From Adiantum capillus-veneris (Eukaryota > Streptophyta > Polypodiopsida > Polypodiales > Pteridaceae): 64,000 bases of DNA. The stretch lies in contig CM043942.1 of assembly GCA_014529385.2 (NCBI GenBank), forward strand, positions 7,127,001 to 7,191,000, given 5' to 3'. Of the stretch, positions 1 through 11,800 are shown one piece after another; the stretch's first letter is position 1; the number at the start of each line of letters is the position of its first letter. Below the pieces are notes generated by a model that was given only the letters and a program-made list of their open reading frames with translations, did no database searches and was not told the DNA's origin. The position numbers and the translations under genes were made by a program.

Positions 1-1100
1 TCTATATTAGAAAGGTTGAACACATGGTGGACCTTGAAACGAAAATCCCCTTTCTTTATCAGAGCATAGCTTGGACAAGTATCCCTTGAGTCTTTCAAGG
101 TTGAACACGTGGTGGACCTTGAAACAAAAATCCCCTTTCTATATTAGAAAGGTTGAACACATGGTGGACCTTGAAACGAAAATCCCCTTTCTTTATCAGA
201 GCATAGCTTGGACAAGTGGTGGACCTAGTTATAATGCCCAATATCCAAGGTGAAACACCTTAGAACCTTGCTACCTTGCTTGCCAATGTTTACGTAGCCC
301 CTCATTTCTTTAATGGAAGCAAGGTTGGACAAGTGGTGGACCTTGAAACCAAAGCCTCTTTGCTATATGAGAGCATAGGTTGGACCTAGTTGTAACACCC
401 ACTGCCACCTATCAACTACTATAGGACTATGCTTTCCAATGTCCAAGTATCCCTTGAGTCTTGCAAGGCTGAACACGTGGTGGACCTTGAAACCAAAATC
501 CCCTTTCCATATCAGAGCATAGCTTGGACAAGTGGTGGACCTAGTTATAAAGCCCCTCCTTTCTTTAATGGAAGAAAGGTTGGAAAAGTGGTGAATCTTG
601 AAACCCAAACCCTTTGGCTATATATAGAGGATATCTTGGACAAGTGGTGGGCTTAGTTGTAGTATCCAATGTCCAAGGTCCAAGGTGAACTATGTAAAGA
701 CCTTACTTCCAAAAACAGAGTCGTACAAGTGGTTCTCCTTGAAACCAAAACCTCCTTAGTGTATTAGAACATAGCTTGGAGAAGTGGTGGACTTAGTTGT
801 AATGGTGAATGTCCAAAGCAAACTATTATAGGACCTTGCTTCCCAAATCAAGTTTGGACAAGTGGTGGATCTTGAAACCAAAACCCCCTTACTCTATTAG
901 AGCATAGCTTAGATAAGTGGTGGACCTAGCTGCCATGGAAAATGTTCAATCTGAACTGCTGCAAGACCTTGCTATTAAATGTCTAAGTAGAGCTAGCTTC
1001 TTTAATGGAATCAAGGTTGGGAAAGTGGTGCATCTTGAAACCAAAAGCCCTTTATTGTATTAGAGCATAGCTTGGACAAGTGAGGGACCTAGTTTTAATG
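1..1100 (+). repeat. Scattered copies of the 20-base core repeat
   Basis: Degenerate copies of TTGGACAAGTGGTGGACCTT recur every 50-150 bases in plus orientation, for example near 210, 325, 525, 635, 855 and 1070. They sit between variable phrases such as 'gaaaccaaaatcccc' and 'tagagcatagc'. The spacing is irregular, so this is a dispersed, decayed relative of the large array at 5-25 kb. No credible gene is seen. Confidence 0.8.
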
Positions 1101-1639
1101 TGTGATGTCCAAAGAAAAGTATTACAAGACCTTGCTTTCCAATATTTGAATTGGTCAAGTGGTTAAAACTAAGTATAAAACTTTGACCATTTTCTTCTCG
1201 AATTGCCAAAAAGCTAGTTTTAGACACCCCTAAATGAAAATGGTTTAGGGTGGCCTTAAACAATGTTTTTTCAAAGACTTGAACAAAAGGGTTGTCGAAG
1301 AGTAATGACAATTTATTGTGGCTTGAAGTGCCTGAGTATGTGAAAACAAGCCTAGGTTTTCCACGAGGCAAAAGGTGACATAATAAGAACATTGGAAAGT
1401 TAGGATTGACCATGTGGCCTAAACTTTGGCAAGTGAAGTGGTGGCCAAGTTTTGTGGCACAGTGTGCACTTGGTCCTATATGTGTTGACCGCTTGGCTAA
1501 ATCTAGGACCATAAGGCCAAACCTTTGGCACCTTAAATATAGTATGGGACATAATCTAGAACTGCTATAGTAAATTAGTAGTATAGCTAATATGTTAATA
1601 TTTGTATTATATTTAAGTATATGCTAATATAATTTATGT
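1101..1639. other. Unassigned spacer
   Basis: AT-rich sequence with no recognised gene. A minus-strand open frame of 150 codons (1060-1512) has no recognisable domain and runs into the repeat at its end, so I do not call it a gene. Confidence 0.5.
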
Positions 1640-1866
1640 TCAAAATTTCACTAATGAAGAATGTTCCCATTTAGCACTCCAGATGCGGGGTCTTAGGGCA
1701 ATGCCACAATGGGGTGACAAGGCAGCGCTTCCACGTGAGGTTTGGGGGTAGCGCTCTTGATGGGGATGTGGAATATAGCGCTCTCGATGGCGGGGCTTGG
1801 GAGGTTGATTTTGGGATATTGTTCTGGGCGGGGTCCGGGGCAGCGCCCCGGGCGGGGTCAAGGGGC
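1640..1866. repeat. GC-rich block, left half
   Basis: Degenerate units of the type 'ggggcagcgcc' and 'gggcggggtc' recur here, against an AT-rich background. The block continues at 2727 in the same style, so it was one sequence before the LTR at 1867-2726 was inserted. Confidence 0.65.
1862..1866. repeat. Target-site duplication, left copy (GGGGC)
   Basis: The five bases directly before the LTR are repeated directly after it at 2727-2731, as expected of integrase-mediated insertion. Confidence 0.8.
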
Positions 1867-1950
1867 TGTTAGGAAATAAGGCGTAGCTAAATAGATAATT
1901 GAGTAGATTAATTAATGGAGAGAGACAGATTTACATACACGAGATTATAG

Positions 1951-1953
<3 letters not shown>

Positions 1954-2013
<60 letters not shown>
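1954..2013. repeat. (GA)n microsatellite
   Basis: About 30 uninterrupted GA units inside the solo LTR. Confidence 0.95.
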
Positions 2014-2017
<4 letters not shown>

Positions 2018-2351
2018 CACGATATACGTGGTTCACCCAATGTGGGCTACGTCCACGGGAAAGCAGCCACTCAATGGCTTTAGTACTTCAAAACAAGAAG
2101 TAATTTACAAAGGGATTATACCCTTAATGGAGCTCCCGCCTTGCTTCACTCTCACCACCTCACACTCACCTTGTTGCATCAACTTCACACTATGAAATGT
2201 GTGTAGAAATGGCCTCCTTTTATAGGCCAAAAGGGCTGCCCTATCTTATGAGAGACAGCCATGTGTAGCCGCCCTTGTGCGAATAAGTCCAAATCGGACC
2301 CTCCAATCCGCCCATGTGTGGCCGCCCTTGAGAAGAAAAGTCCGCTTTTGA

Positions 2352-2495
2352 ATTCGGCCACCGGCCATTGAATTCGGCCACCGGCCACCGGCCATTGACT
2401 TCCGACCATCGGCCACCGGCCATTGACTTCCGACCACCGGCCATCAGCCATTGACTACCGGCCACCGGCCAACCGACCGGTTGTTTTCCGGCCGC
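2352..2495. repeat. CGGCCACCGGCCATTGA minisatellite
   Basis: Short imperfect units built on 'cggccaccggcc' and 'attgacttccgacc' recur in tandem inside the solo LTR, leaving several overlapping minus-strand frames open. These frames are repeat by-products. Confidence 0.85.
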
Positions 2496-2726
2496 CGTCC
2501 GGCCATAATATTCCGGCGAAAAAGAATATTCCGGCGAAAAAAAGTCTCGGGGGCCTCCGCCCCCGAGGCCTTTAAAGTTGCCCCTGATTCTTGTCTGTGA
2601 AAATTTGGGGTTCCGGTGAGTGATTGTCCTTCACGCACGATGGCTTCTCCTCATAATGGGGGCCTTACAAATGTGCGCTTTTACCACAGAAAATTACAAA
2701 GGGTAAATCAGGCTCCATACTTAACA

Positions 2727-2815
2727 GGGGCGGCAGCCCCTTGTCGCCTCCCGGCGCGACTGTCGGGCGGGGTCGAGGGGCAGCGCCCCCGCGGGGCTAG
2801 GGGCAGCGCCCAAAG
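2727..2815. repeat. GC-rich block, right half, with right target duplication
   Basis: It starts with the GGGGC target duplication (2727-2731) and continues with 'gggcggggtc' and 'ggggcagcgcc' units matching those at 1640-1866. Removing the LTR restores one continuous GC-rich block. Confidence 0.7.
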
Positions 2816-3390
2816 ATTTTTTTTTATAAAAGTGAATTCCTAGTATAGAGTTACGCATGTTTTTCATATTTTCAACCATGATTTTTTTAATTTTGGCCGT
2901 GTGAATTGGTTAATTTTTTATATTGCTTTTGTTTTTTTTAATCCTATGATAAAACATGGACTTGTAGCATACGTGGCATTCTAATAAACCCTATAAAGAT
3001 TAGGCACACAGAGAGCGCACGAGAAACGCACACAGAGAAAGCAGGCGAGCAGCAAAAACACAGAAAGCGCACACGGATCGCACACAGTTGGAGTATACGC
3101 GCGCGTAGAGGAGCAAACTTGGCATCGTACACAACACACAGGTGGAGTGCACAGGATTGAAAGTTCGCGCACAAGACAAAGAAACAGCAGCGTACACAAC
3201 GCTTTCCAGAAGGGCAGGATCGGGCAGTCTTCTCAGGAGACATTGCACACCTCACGAATAGAGAAAAAACAGGTATTTCTCTCTCTCTCACTCTCTGTCT
3301 TTCTCCATATAGAGAAGATGGTTCTCTATAACTCTTCTTGCACACACACTCTCTCGTCAAAAGACAGAGATACATAGTTTAAAAGTATCC
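2816..3390. other. Unassigned spacer with CA-rich stretch
   Basis: T-rich then CA/GA-rich sequence (3000-3250 is rich in 'cacacag' and 'gcgcac'). Open frames on both strands follow this simple composition. No domain is recognised. Confidence 0.5.
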
Positions 3391-3755
3391 CCGCACACAT
3401 ACACATATTCCCACACATCGTCTTCCTCTCTTCCACATACATAACCACAGTGAAATCTTTTATCTTGCTGTCTCTCTCTTGAAAATACATGCACATATTC
3501 CCACACATCGTCTTCCTCACTTCCACATACATAACCACAATGAAATCTGTTATCTTGTTGTCTCTCTCTTGAAAATACATGCACATATTCCCACACATCG
3601 TCTTCCTCACTTCCACATACATAACCACAATGAAATCTGTTATCTTGTTGTCTCTCTCTTGAAAATACGTGCACATATTCCCATACATCGTCTTCCTCTC
3701 TTCCACATACATAAACACAGTGAAATCTGTTATCTTTCTCTCTCCTCTCTCTAAA
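3391..3755. repeat. 90-bp tandem repeat, about four copies
   Basis: The phrase 'cacatcgtcttcctc' recurs at exactly 90-base steps (ends of 'cccacacatcg' at 3420, 3510, 3600 and 3690). The middle two copies are nearly identical and the outer ones more diverged. Since 90 is divisible by three, a minus-strand frame stays open across the copies with a 30-residue period. I read this as a repeat, not a gene. Confidence 0.92.
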
Positions 3756-3767
3756 AAACAGGTATTT

Positions 3768-3768
3768 A

Positions 3769-3795
<27 letters not shown>
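3768..3795. repeat. (TC)n microsatellite
   Basis: A run of TC dinucleotides followed by TCTA units directly after the 90-bp repeat. Confidence 0.9.
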
Positions 3796-3803
<8 letters not shown>

Positions 3804-3806
<3 letters not shown>

Positions 3807-4245
3807 TGTATTTGCTATCTCTCTCTTGAAAATACATGCTCATGTATGTGTGCGTCTGTGTTATCTATGTATATGTATCTATATTTGTGTTATTTCATTG
3901 TAATACTCATACATAATGCAGATACACAATTACACTTAATTACGATATGCACACATAGTATATATACATACATAAATATCACAAATAACTAACACATTGT
4001 AATACTAGTAAAATTGAATGGAAGACTTACTTGCGTGATCTGTTAAAGTCGATTCTTGTAGCGAGTTCTGGATGTATGCTGAGCTGATTTTCCTCTAATC
4101 CATTTGTAGATATGATTGTAACTTCTGTTTCTCAAAAATAGTAGTGTTGTTTAGTGATACACCTAATGGACATAAATGGTTTAAACTAGGACATGTAGAC
4201 CAAAAACACGTGTATTTCTTTGGATGAATATATACACTTTTTGGT
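3804..4245. other. Unassigned AT-rich spacer
   Basis: Low-complexity 'acatacataaa' sequence, then unique AT-rich sequence. No gene or RNA is recognised. Confidence 0.5.
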
Positions 4246-4249
4246 GACC

Positions 4250-4999
4250 CTTACCACAAGTGGTGGACCTTGAGACCAATGGACTATAAGGACCTCCAAA
4301 CAATACCTTGTACACTCAATCCTTCTTGGTATCTAGGTTGGACAAGTGGTGGACCTTGTTCAAATTCTCTAACCACTCTCTTTAACATGGTGACATAATT
4401 TAGGTGTGATAAATTCATATCTATGCAAACTAATATCAGTTTAGGCTTGTTAATTTGAATTTGTTTGAATTTATGTACAATATAATGATTTGAGGTTTGC
4501 ATATTTGAATTTAGGTGGTATAATGATATCTTTTTGTGGTAAACTTGAATTTAAAATCAATTTTGCGTGGAATATTTTAAATTTAATTTTTCATAAAAAA
4601 GTTTGAATTTTAAAATTTGGGCGGGATAGTTTAAAATTTAGGCGGGATATTTAAGATTTGGGAGGGATATTTTAAATTTAGGCGGGAAGGTTTTGAATTT
4701 ATAGCGAGATCTCCCTTACATAAGATAGTATAGGTTGGACAAGTGGTGGACCTTCAAGCTAGAGCATCCATGCTACTGGACATGATAGGTAGGGAATCTA
4801 GTTGAATATTGTATGTATAATATATATGTAATAGATCTAGCTTGGACAAGTGGTGGACCTTGGAATAAAACCCCATGTAAAACATATCATGCACATTCCA
4901 AGTGGTCAAAAAAAATATCATTTAGAATATAGCCTTATAGGTTGGACAAGTGGTGGACCTTAACACCCAGATATTCTTCATATAATGACATAGAGTGGA
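4250..4999 (+). repeat. Dispersed core repeats and an AT-rich 'ggcggga' repeat
   Basis: Plus-oriented copies of the 20-base core occur near 4255, 4335, 4735, 4840 and 4940. Between them, 4560-4710 holds tandem-like AT-rich units around 'tttaggcgggatattt' at ~25-base spacing. This is the outer, diverged edge of the large array. Confidence 0.75.
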
Positions 5000-5835
5000 A
5001 AACTGGTGAATCTTGAGACCAAACCATGCTACTAGCGATAATAGCTTGGACAAGTGGTGGACCTTGAAAGTAAACCCCCCATCTACGAAATATCGTGGGT
5101 TTAAGGTATTTCGATGGAGCCTAGCATCTTGGAGACATCGTGCATCTTGCTTCTCTTCATGTTTCAATGGAGCCTATCTTGGACAAATGGTGGAGCATCC
5201 TTCTCTCCATGTTTCAATGGACCCTAGCTTGGACAAGTGGTGGACCTTTACTTCTCTCTATTATTCAATAGAGTTAGCTTGGACAAGTGGTGGACCTTGG
5301 AACCAAACCCCCATGTAAAACCTATCATGGTCACTCCAAGTGGTGAGAAAGAATAACCTTTAAGATATAGCCTTATAGGTTGGACAAGTGGTGGACCTTA
5401 ACACCCTAATATTCTTAATATAATGACATAGAGTGAAAAAGTGGTGAATCTTGAGACAAAACCACTCATGCTACTAGCACTAATAGCTTGGACAAGTGGT
5501 GGACCTTGAACGTAAACCCCCCATGTTTCAATAGAGTTAGCTTCGACAAATGGTGGAGCATCCTTCTCTCCATGTTTCAATGGACCCTAGCTTGGACAAG
5601 TGGTGGACCTTTGTTTCTCTCTATGTTTCAATAGAGTTAGCTTGGACAAGTGGTGGACCTTGGAACCAAAACCCCCATGTAAAACCTATCATGGTCACTC
5701 CAAGTGGTAATAAAGAATAACCTTTAAGATGTAGCCTTATAGGTTGGACAAGTGGTGGACCTTAACACGCGCATATTCTTAATATAATGACATAGAGTGG
5801 AAAAGTGGTGAATCTTGAGACCAAACCACTCAGGC
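5000..5835 (+). repeat. Left edge of the satellite array, diverged monomers
   Basis: Monomers here differ from the homogenised core: 'cccccatctacg', 'tcatgctactagc', and a shortened monomer near 5510-5545 in which the middle ~170 bases are missing and 'gtaaacccccc' joins directly to 'catgtttcaatagag'. The same shortened form recurs at the right edge (about 22065 and 23755). Confidence 0.85.
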
Positions 5836-8800
5836 TACTAGCAATAATAGCTTGGACAAGTGGTGGACCTTGAATGTAAACCCCTCATCTACGACATATC
5901 GTGGGTTTAATGTTTTTCGATGGAGCCTAGCATCTTGGAGACATGGTGCACCTTGCTTCTCCTCATGTTTCAATGGAGCCTACCTTGGACAAATGGTGGA
6001 GCATCCTTCTCTCCATGTTTCAATGGACCCTAGCTTAGACAAGGGGTGGACCTTTGCTTCTCTCTATGTTTCAATAGAGTTAGCTTGGACAAGTGGTGGA
6101 CCTTGGAACCAAACCCCCATGTAAAACCTATCATGGTCACTCCAAGTAGTAAGAAAGAATAACCTTTAAGATGTAGCCTTATAGGTTGGACAAGTGGTGG
6201 ACCTTAACACCCACATATTCTTAATAAAAGTGGTGAATCTTGAGACCAAACCACTCAGGCTACTAGCAATAATAGCTTGGACAAGTGGTGGACCTTGAAT
6301 GTAAACCCCTCATCTACGAAATATCGTGGGTTTAATGTATTTCGATGGAGCCTAGCATCTTGGAGACATGGTGCAGCTTGCTTCTCGTCATGTTTCAATG
6401 GATCCTATCTTGGACAAATGGTGGAGCATCCTTCTCTCCATGTTTCAATGGACCCTAGCTTGGACAAGTGGTGGACCTTTGTTTCTCTCTATGTTTCAAT
6501 AGAGTTAGCTTGGACAAGTGGTGGACCTTGGAACCAAACCCCCATGTAAAACCTATCATGGTCACTCCAAGTGGTAATAAAGAATAACCTTTAAGATGTA
6601 GCCTTATAGGTTGGACAAGTGGTGGACCTTAACACGCGCATATTCTTAATATAATGACATAGAGTGGAAAAGTGGTGAATCTTGAGACCAAACCACTCAG
6701 GCTACTAGCAATAATAGCTTGGACAAGTGGTGGACCTTGAATGTAAACCCCTCATCTACGACATATCGTGGTTTAATGTTTTTCGATGGAGCCTAGCATC
6801 TTGGAGACATGGTGCACCTTGCTTCTCCTCATGTTTCAATGGAGCCTACCTTGGACAAATGGTGGAGCATCCTTCTCTCCATGTTTCAATGGACCCTAGC
6901 TTAGACAAGGGGTGGACCTTTGCTTCTCTCTATGTTTCAATAGAGTTAGCTTGGACAAGTGGTGGACCTTGGAACCAAACCCCCATGTAAAACCTATCAT
7001 GGTCACTCCAAGTAGTAAGAAAGAATAACCTTTAAGATGTAGCCTTATAGGTTGGACAAGTGGTGGACCTTAACACCCACATATTCTTAATAAAAGTGGT
7101 GAATCTTGAGACCAAACCACTCAGGCTACTAGCAATAATAGCTTGGACAAGTGGTGGACCTTGAATGTAACCCCTCATCTACGAAATATCGTGGGTTTAA
7201 TGTATTTCGATGGAGCCTAGCATCTTGGAGACATGGTGCAGCTTGCTTCTCGTCATGTTTCAATGGAGCCTATCTTGGACAAATGGTGGAGCATCCTTCT
7301 CTCCATGTTTCAATGGACCCTAGCTTGGACAAGTGGTGGACCTTTGTTTCTCTCTATGTTTCAATAGAGTTAGCTTGGACAAGTGGTGGACCTTGGAAGC
7401 AAACCCCCATGTAAAACCTATCATGGTCACTCCAAGTGGTAATAAAGAATAACCTTTAAGATGTAGCCTTATAGGTTGGACAAGTGGTGGACCTTAACAC
7501 GCGCATATTCTTAATATAATGACATAGAGTGGAAAAGTGGTGAATCTTGAGACCAAACCACTCAGGCTACTAGCAATAATAGCTTGGACAAGTGGTGGAC
7601 CTTGAATGTAAACCCCTCATCTACGACATATCGTGGGTTTAATGTATTTCGATGGAGCCTAGCATCTTGGAGACATGGTGCACCTTGCTTCTCCTCATTT
7701 TTCAATGGAGCCTACCTTGAACAAATGGTGGAGCATCCTTCTCTCCATGTTTCAATGGACCCTAGCTTGGACAAGTGGTGGACCTTTCTTTCTCTCTATG
7801 TTTCAATAGAGTTAGCTTGAACAAGTGGTAGACCTTGGAACCAAACCCCCATGTAAAACCTATCATGGTCACTCCAAGTGGTGATAAATAATAACCTTTA
7901 AGATGTAGCCTTATAGGTTGGACAAGTGGTGGACCTTAACACGCGCATATTCTTAATATAATGACATAGAGTGGAAAAGTGGTGAATCTTGAGACCAAAC
8001 CACTCAGGCTACTAGCAATAATAGCTTGGACAAGTGGTGGACCTTGAATGTATACCCCTCATCTACGACATATTGTGAGTTTAATGTTTTTCGATGGAGC
8101 CTAGCATCTTGGAGACATGGTGCACCTTGATTCTCCTCATGTTTCAATGGAGCCTACCTTGGACAAATGGTGGAGCATCCTTCTCTCCATGTTTCAATGG
8201 ACCCTAGCTTAGACAAGGGGTGGACCTTTGCTTCTCTCTATGTTTCAATAGAGTTAGCTTGGACAAGTGGTGGACCTTGGAACCAAACCCCCATGTAAAA
8301 CCTATCATGGTCACTCCAAGTAGTAAGAAAGAATAACCTTTAAGATGTAGCCTTATAGGTTGGACAAGTGGTGGACCTTAACACCCACATATTCTTAATA
8401 AAAGTTGTGAATCTTGAGACCAAACCACTCAGGCTACTAGCAATAATAGCTTGGACAAGTGGTGGACCTTGAATGTAAACCCCTCATCTACGAAATATCG
8501 TGGGTTTAATGTATTTCGATGGAGCCTAGCATCTTGGAGACATGGTGCAGCTTGCTTCTCGTCATGTTTCAATGGAGCCTATCTTGGACAAATGGTGGAG
8601 CATCCTTCTCTCCATGTTTCAATGGACCCTAGCTTGGACAAGTGGTGGACCTTTGTTTCTCTCTATGTTTCAATAGAGTTAGCTTGGACAAGTGGTGGAC
8701 CTTGGAACCAAACCCCCATGTAAAACCTATCATGGTCACTCCAAGTGGTAATAAAGAATAACCTTTAAGATATAGCCTTATAGGTTGGACAAGTGGTGGA

Positions 8801-11800
8801 CCTTAACACGCGCATATTCTTAATATAATGACATAGAGTGAAAAAGTGGTGAATCTTGAGACCAAACCACTCAGCAATAATAGCTTGGACAAGTGGTGGA
8901 CCTTGAATGTACACCCCTCATCTACGACATATCGTGGGTTTAATGTTTTTCGATGGAGCCTAGCATCTTGGAGACATGGTGCACCTTGCTTCTCCTCATG
9001 TTTCAATGGAGCCTACCCTGGACAAATGGTGGAGCATCCTTCTCTGCATGTTTCAATGGACCCTAGCTTAAACAAGGGGTGGACCTTTGCTTCTCTCTAT
9101 GTTTCAATAGAGTTAGCTTGGACAAGTGGTGGACCTTGGAACCAAACCCCCATGTAAAACCTATCATGGTCACTCCAAGTAGTAAGAAAGAATAACCTTT
9201 AAGACGTAGCCTTATAGGTTGGACAAGTGGTGGACCTTAACAACCACATATTCTTAATAAAAGTGGTGAATCTTGAGACCAAACCACTCAGGCTACTAGC
9301 AATAATAGCTTGGACAAGTGGTGGACCTTGAATGTAAACCCCTCATCTACGAAATATCGTGGGTTTAATGTATTTCGATGGAGCCTAGCATCTTGGAGAC
9401 ATGGTGCAGCTTGCTTCTCGTCATGTTTCAATGGAGCCTATCTTGGACAAATGGTGGAGCATCCTTCTCTCCATGTTTCAATGGACCCTAGCTTGGACAA
9501 GTGGTGGACCTTTCTTTCTCTCTATGTTTCAATAGAGTTAGCTTGGACAAGTGGTGGACCTTGGAACCAAACCCCCATGTAAAACCTATCATGGTCACTC
9601 CAAGTGGTAATAAAGAATAACCTTTAAGATGTAGCCTTATAGGTTGGACAAGTGGTGGACCTTAACACGCGCATATTCTTAATATAATGACATAGAGTGG
9701 AAAAGTGGTGAATCTTGAGACCAAACCACTCACGCTACTAGCAATAATAGCTTGGACAAGTGTGGACCTTGAATGTAAACCCCTCATCTACGACATATCG
9801 TGGGTTTAATGTTTTTCGATGGAGCCTAGCATCTTGGAGACATGGTGCACCTTGCTTCTCCTCATGTTTCAATGGAGCCTACCTTGGACAAATGGTGGAG
9901 CATCCTTCTCTCCATGTTTCAATGGACCCTAGCTTAGACAAGGGGTGGACCTTTGCTTCTCTCTATGTTTCAATAGAGTTAGCTTGGACAAGTGGTGGAC
10001 CTTGGAACCAAACCCCCATGTAAAACCTATCATGGTCACTCCAAGTAGTAAGAAAGAATAACCTTTAAGATGTAGCCTTATAGGTTGGACAAGTGGTGGA
10101 CCTTAACACCCACATATTCTTAATAAAAGTGGTGAATCTTGAGACCAAACCACTCAGGCTACTAGCAATAATAGCTTGGACAAGTGGTGGACCTTGAATG
10201 TAAACCCCTCATCTACGAAATATCGTGGGTTTAATGTATTTCGATGGAGCCTAGCATCTTGGAGACATGGTGCAGCTTGCTTCTCGTCATGTTTCAATGG
10301 AGCCTATCTTGGACAAATGGTGGAGCATCCTTCTCTCCATGTTTCAATGGACCCTAGCTTGGACAAGTGGTGGACCTTTGTTTCTCTCTATGTTTCAATA
10401 GAGTTAGCTTGGACAAGTGGTGGACCTTGGAACCAAACCCCCATGTAAAACCTATCATGGTCACTCCAAGTGGTAATAAAGAATAACCTTTAAGATGTAG
10501 CCTTATAGGTTGGACAAGTGGTGGACCTTAACACGCGCATATTCTTAATATAATGACATAGAGTGGAAAAGTGGTGAATCTTGAGACCAAACCACTCAGG
10601 CTACTAGCAATAATAGCTTGGACAAGTGGTGGACCTTGAATGTAAACCCCTCATCTACGACATATCGTGGGTTTAATGTTTTTCGATGGAGCCTAGCATC
10701 TTGGAGACATGGTGCACCTTGCTTCTCCTCATGTTTCAATGGAGCCTACCTTGGACAAATGGTGGAGCATCCTTCTCTCCATGTTTCAATGGACCCTAGC
10801 TTAGACAAGGGGTGGACCTTTGCTTCTCTCTATGTTTCAATAGAGTTAGCTTGGACAAGTGGTGGACCTTGGAACCAAACCCCCATGTAAAACCTATCAT
10901 GGTCACTCCAAGTAGTAAGAAAGAATAACCTTTAAGATGTAGCCTTATAGGTTGGACAAGTGGTGGACCTTAACACCCACATATTCTTAATAAAAGTGGT
11001 GAATCTTGAGACCAAACCACTCAGGCTACTAGCAATAATAGCTTGGACAAGTGGTGGACCTTGAATGTAAACCCCTCATCTACGAAATATCGTGGGTTTA
11101 ATGTATTTCGATGGAGCCTAGCATCTTGGAGACATGGTGCAGCTTGCTTCTCGTCATGTTTCAATGGAGCCTATCTTGGACAAATGGTGGAGCATCCTTC
11201 TCTCCATGTTTCAATGGACCCTAGCTTGGACAAGTGGTGGACCTTTGTTTCTCTCTATGTTTCAATAGAGTTAGCTTGGACAAGTGGTGGACCTTGGAAC
11301 CAAACCCCCATGTAAAACCTATCATGGTCACTCCAAGTGGTAATAAAGAATAACCTTTAAGATGTAGCCTTATAGGTTGGACAAGTGGTGGACCTTAACA
11401 CGCGCATATTCTTAATATAATGACATAGAGTGGAAAAGTGGTGAATCTTGAGACCAAACCACTCAGGCTACTAGCAATAATAGCTTGGACAAGTGGTGGA
11501 CCTTGAATGTACACCCCTCATCTACGACATATCGTGGGTTTAATGTTTTTCGATGGAGCCTAGCATCTTGGAGACATGGTGCACTTTGCTTCTCCTCATG
11601 TTTCAATGGAGCCTACCTTGGACAAATGGTGGAGCATCCTTCTCTCCATGTTTCAATGGACCCTAGCTTAGACAAGGGGTGGACCTTTGCTTCTCTCTAT
11701 GTTTCAATAGAGTTAGCTTGGACAAGTGGTGGACCTTGGAACCAAACCCCCATGTAAAACCTATCATGGTCACTCCAAGTAGTAAGAAAGAATAACCTTT

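Larger units (their letters stand above)
1867..2726. mobile_element. Solo LTR
   Basis: An 860-bp unit begins TGTTAGG and ends CTTAACA, so it has TG...CA ends with a short inverted match. Identical GGGGC pentamers flank it at 1862-1866 and 2727-2731. It contains a (GA)n run, a phrase 'cgtggttcacccaatgtgggc' type typical of plant LTR transcribed regions, and a CCGG-rich minisatellite. No gag or pol lies next to either end, so this looks like a solo LTR left by LTR-LTR recombination. The superfamily cannot be told from the LTR alone and the orientation is uncertain. Confidence 0.75.

Noticed and set aside
1060-1512. 150-codon minus-strand frame
   Set aside because: No domain recognised, runs into the core repeat at its end, and has no clear splice or start context.
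2185-2465. Overlapping minus-strand frames over 2185-2465
   Set aside because: They are produced by the CCGG-rich minisatellite inside the solo LTR.
2944-3375. 143-codon minus-strand cysteine-rich frame
   Set aside because: It arises from CA/GA-rich low-complexity sequence; three frames are open at the same place, which points to composition, not coding.
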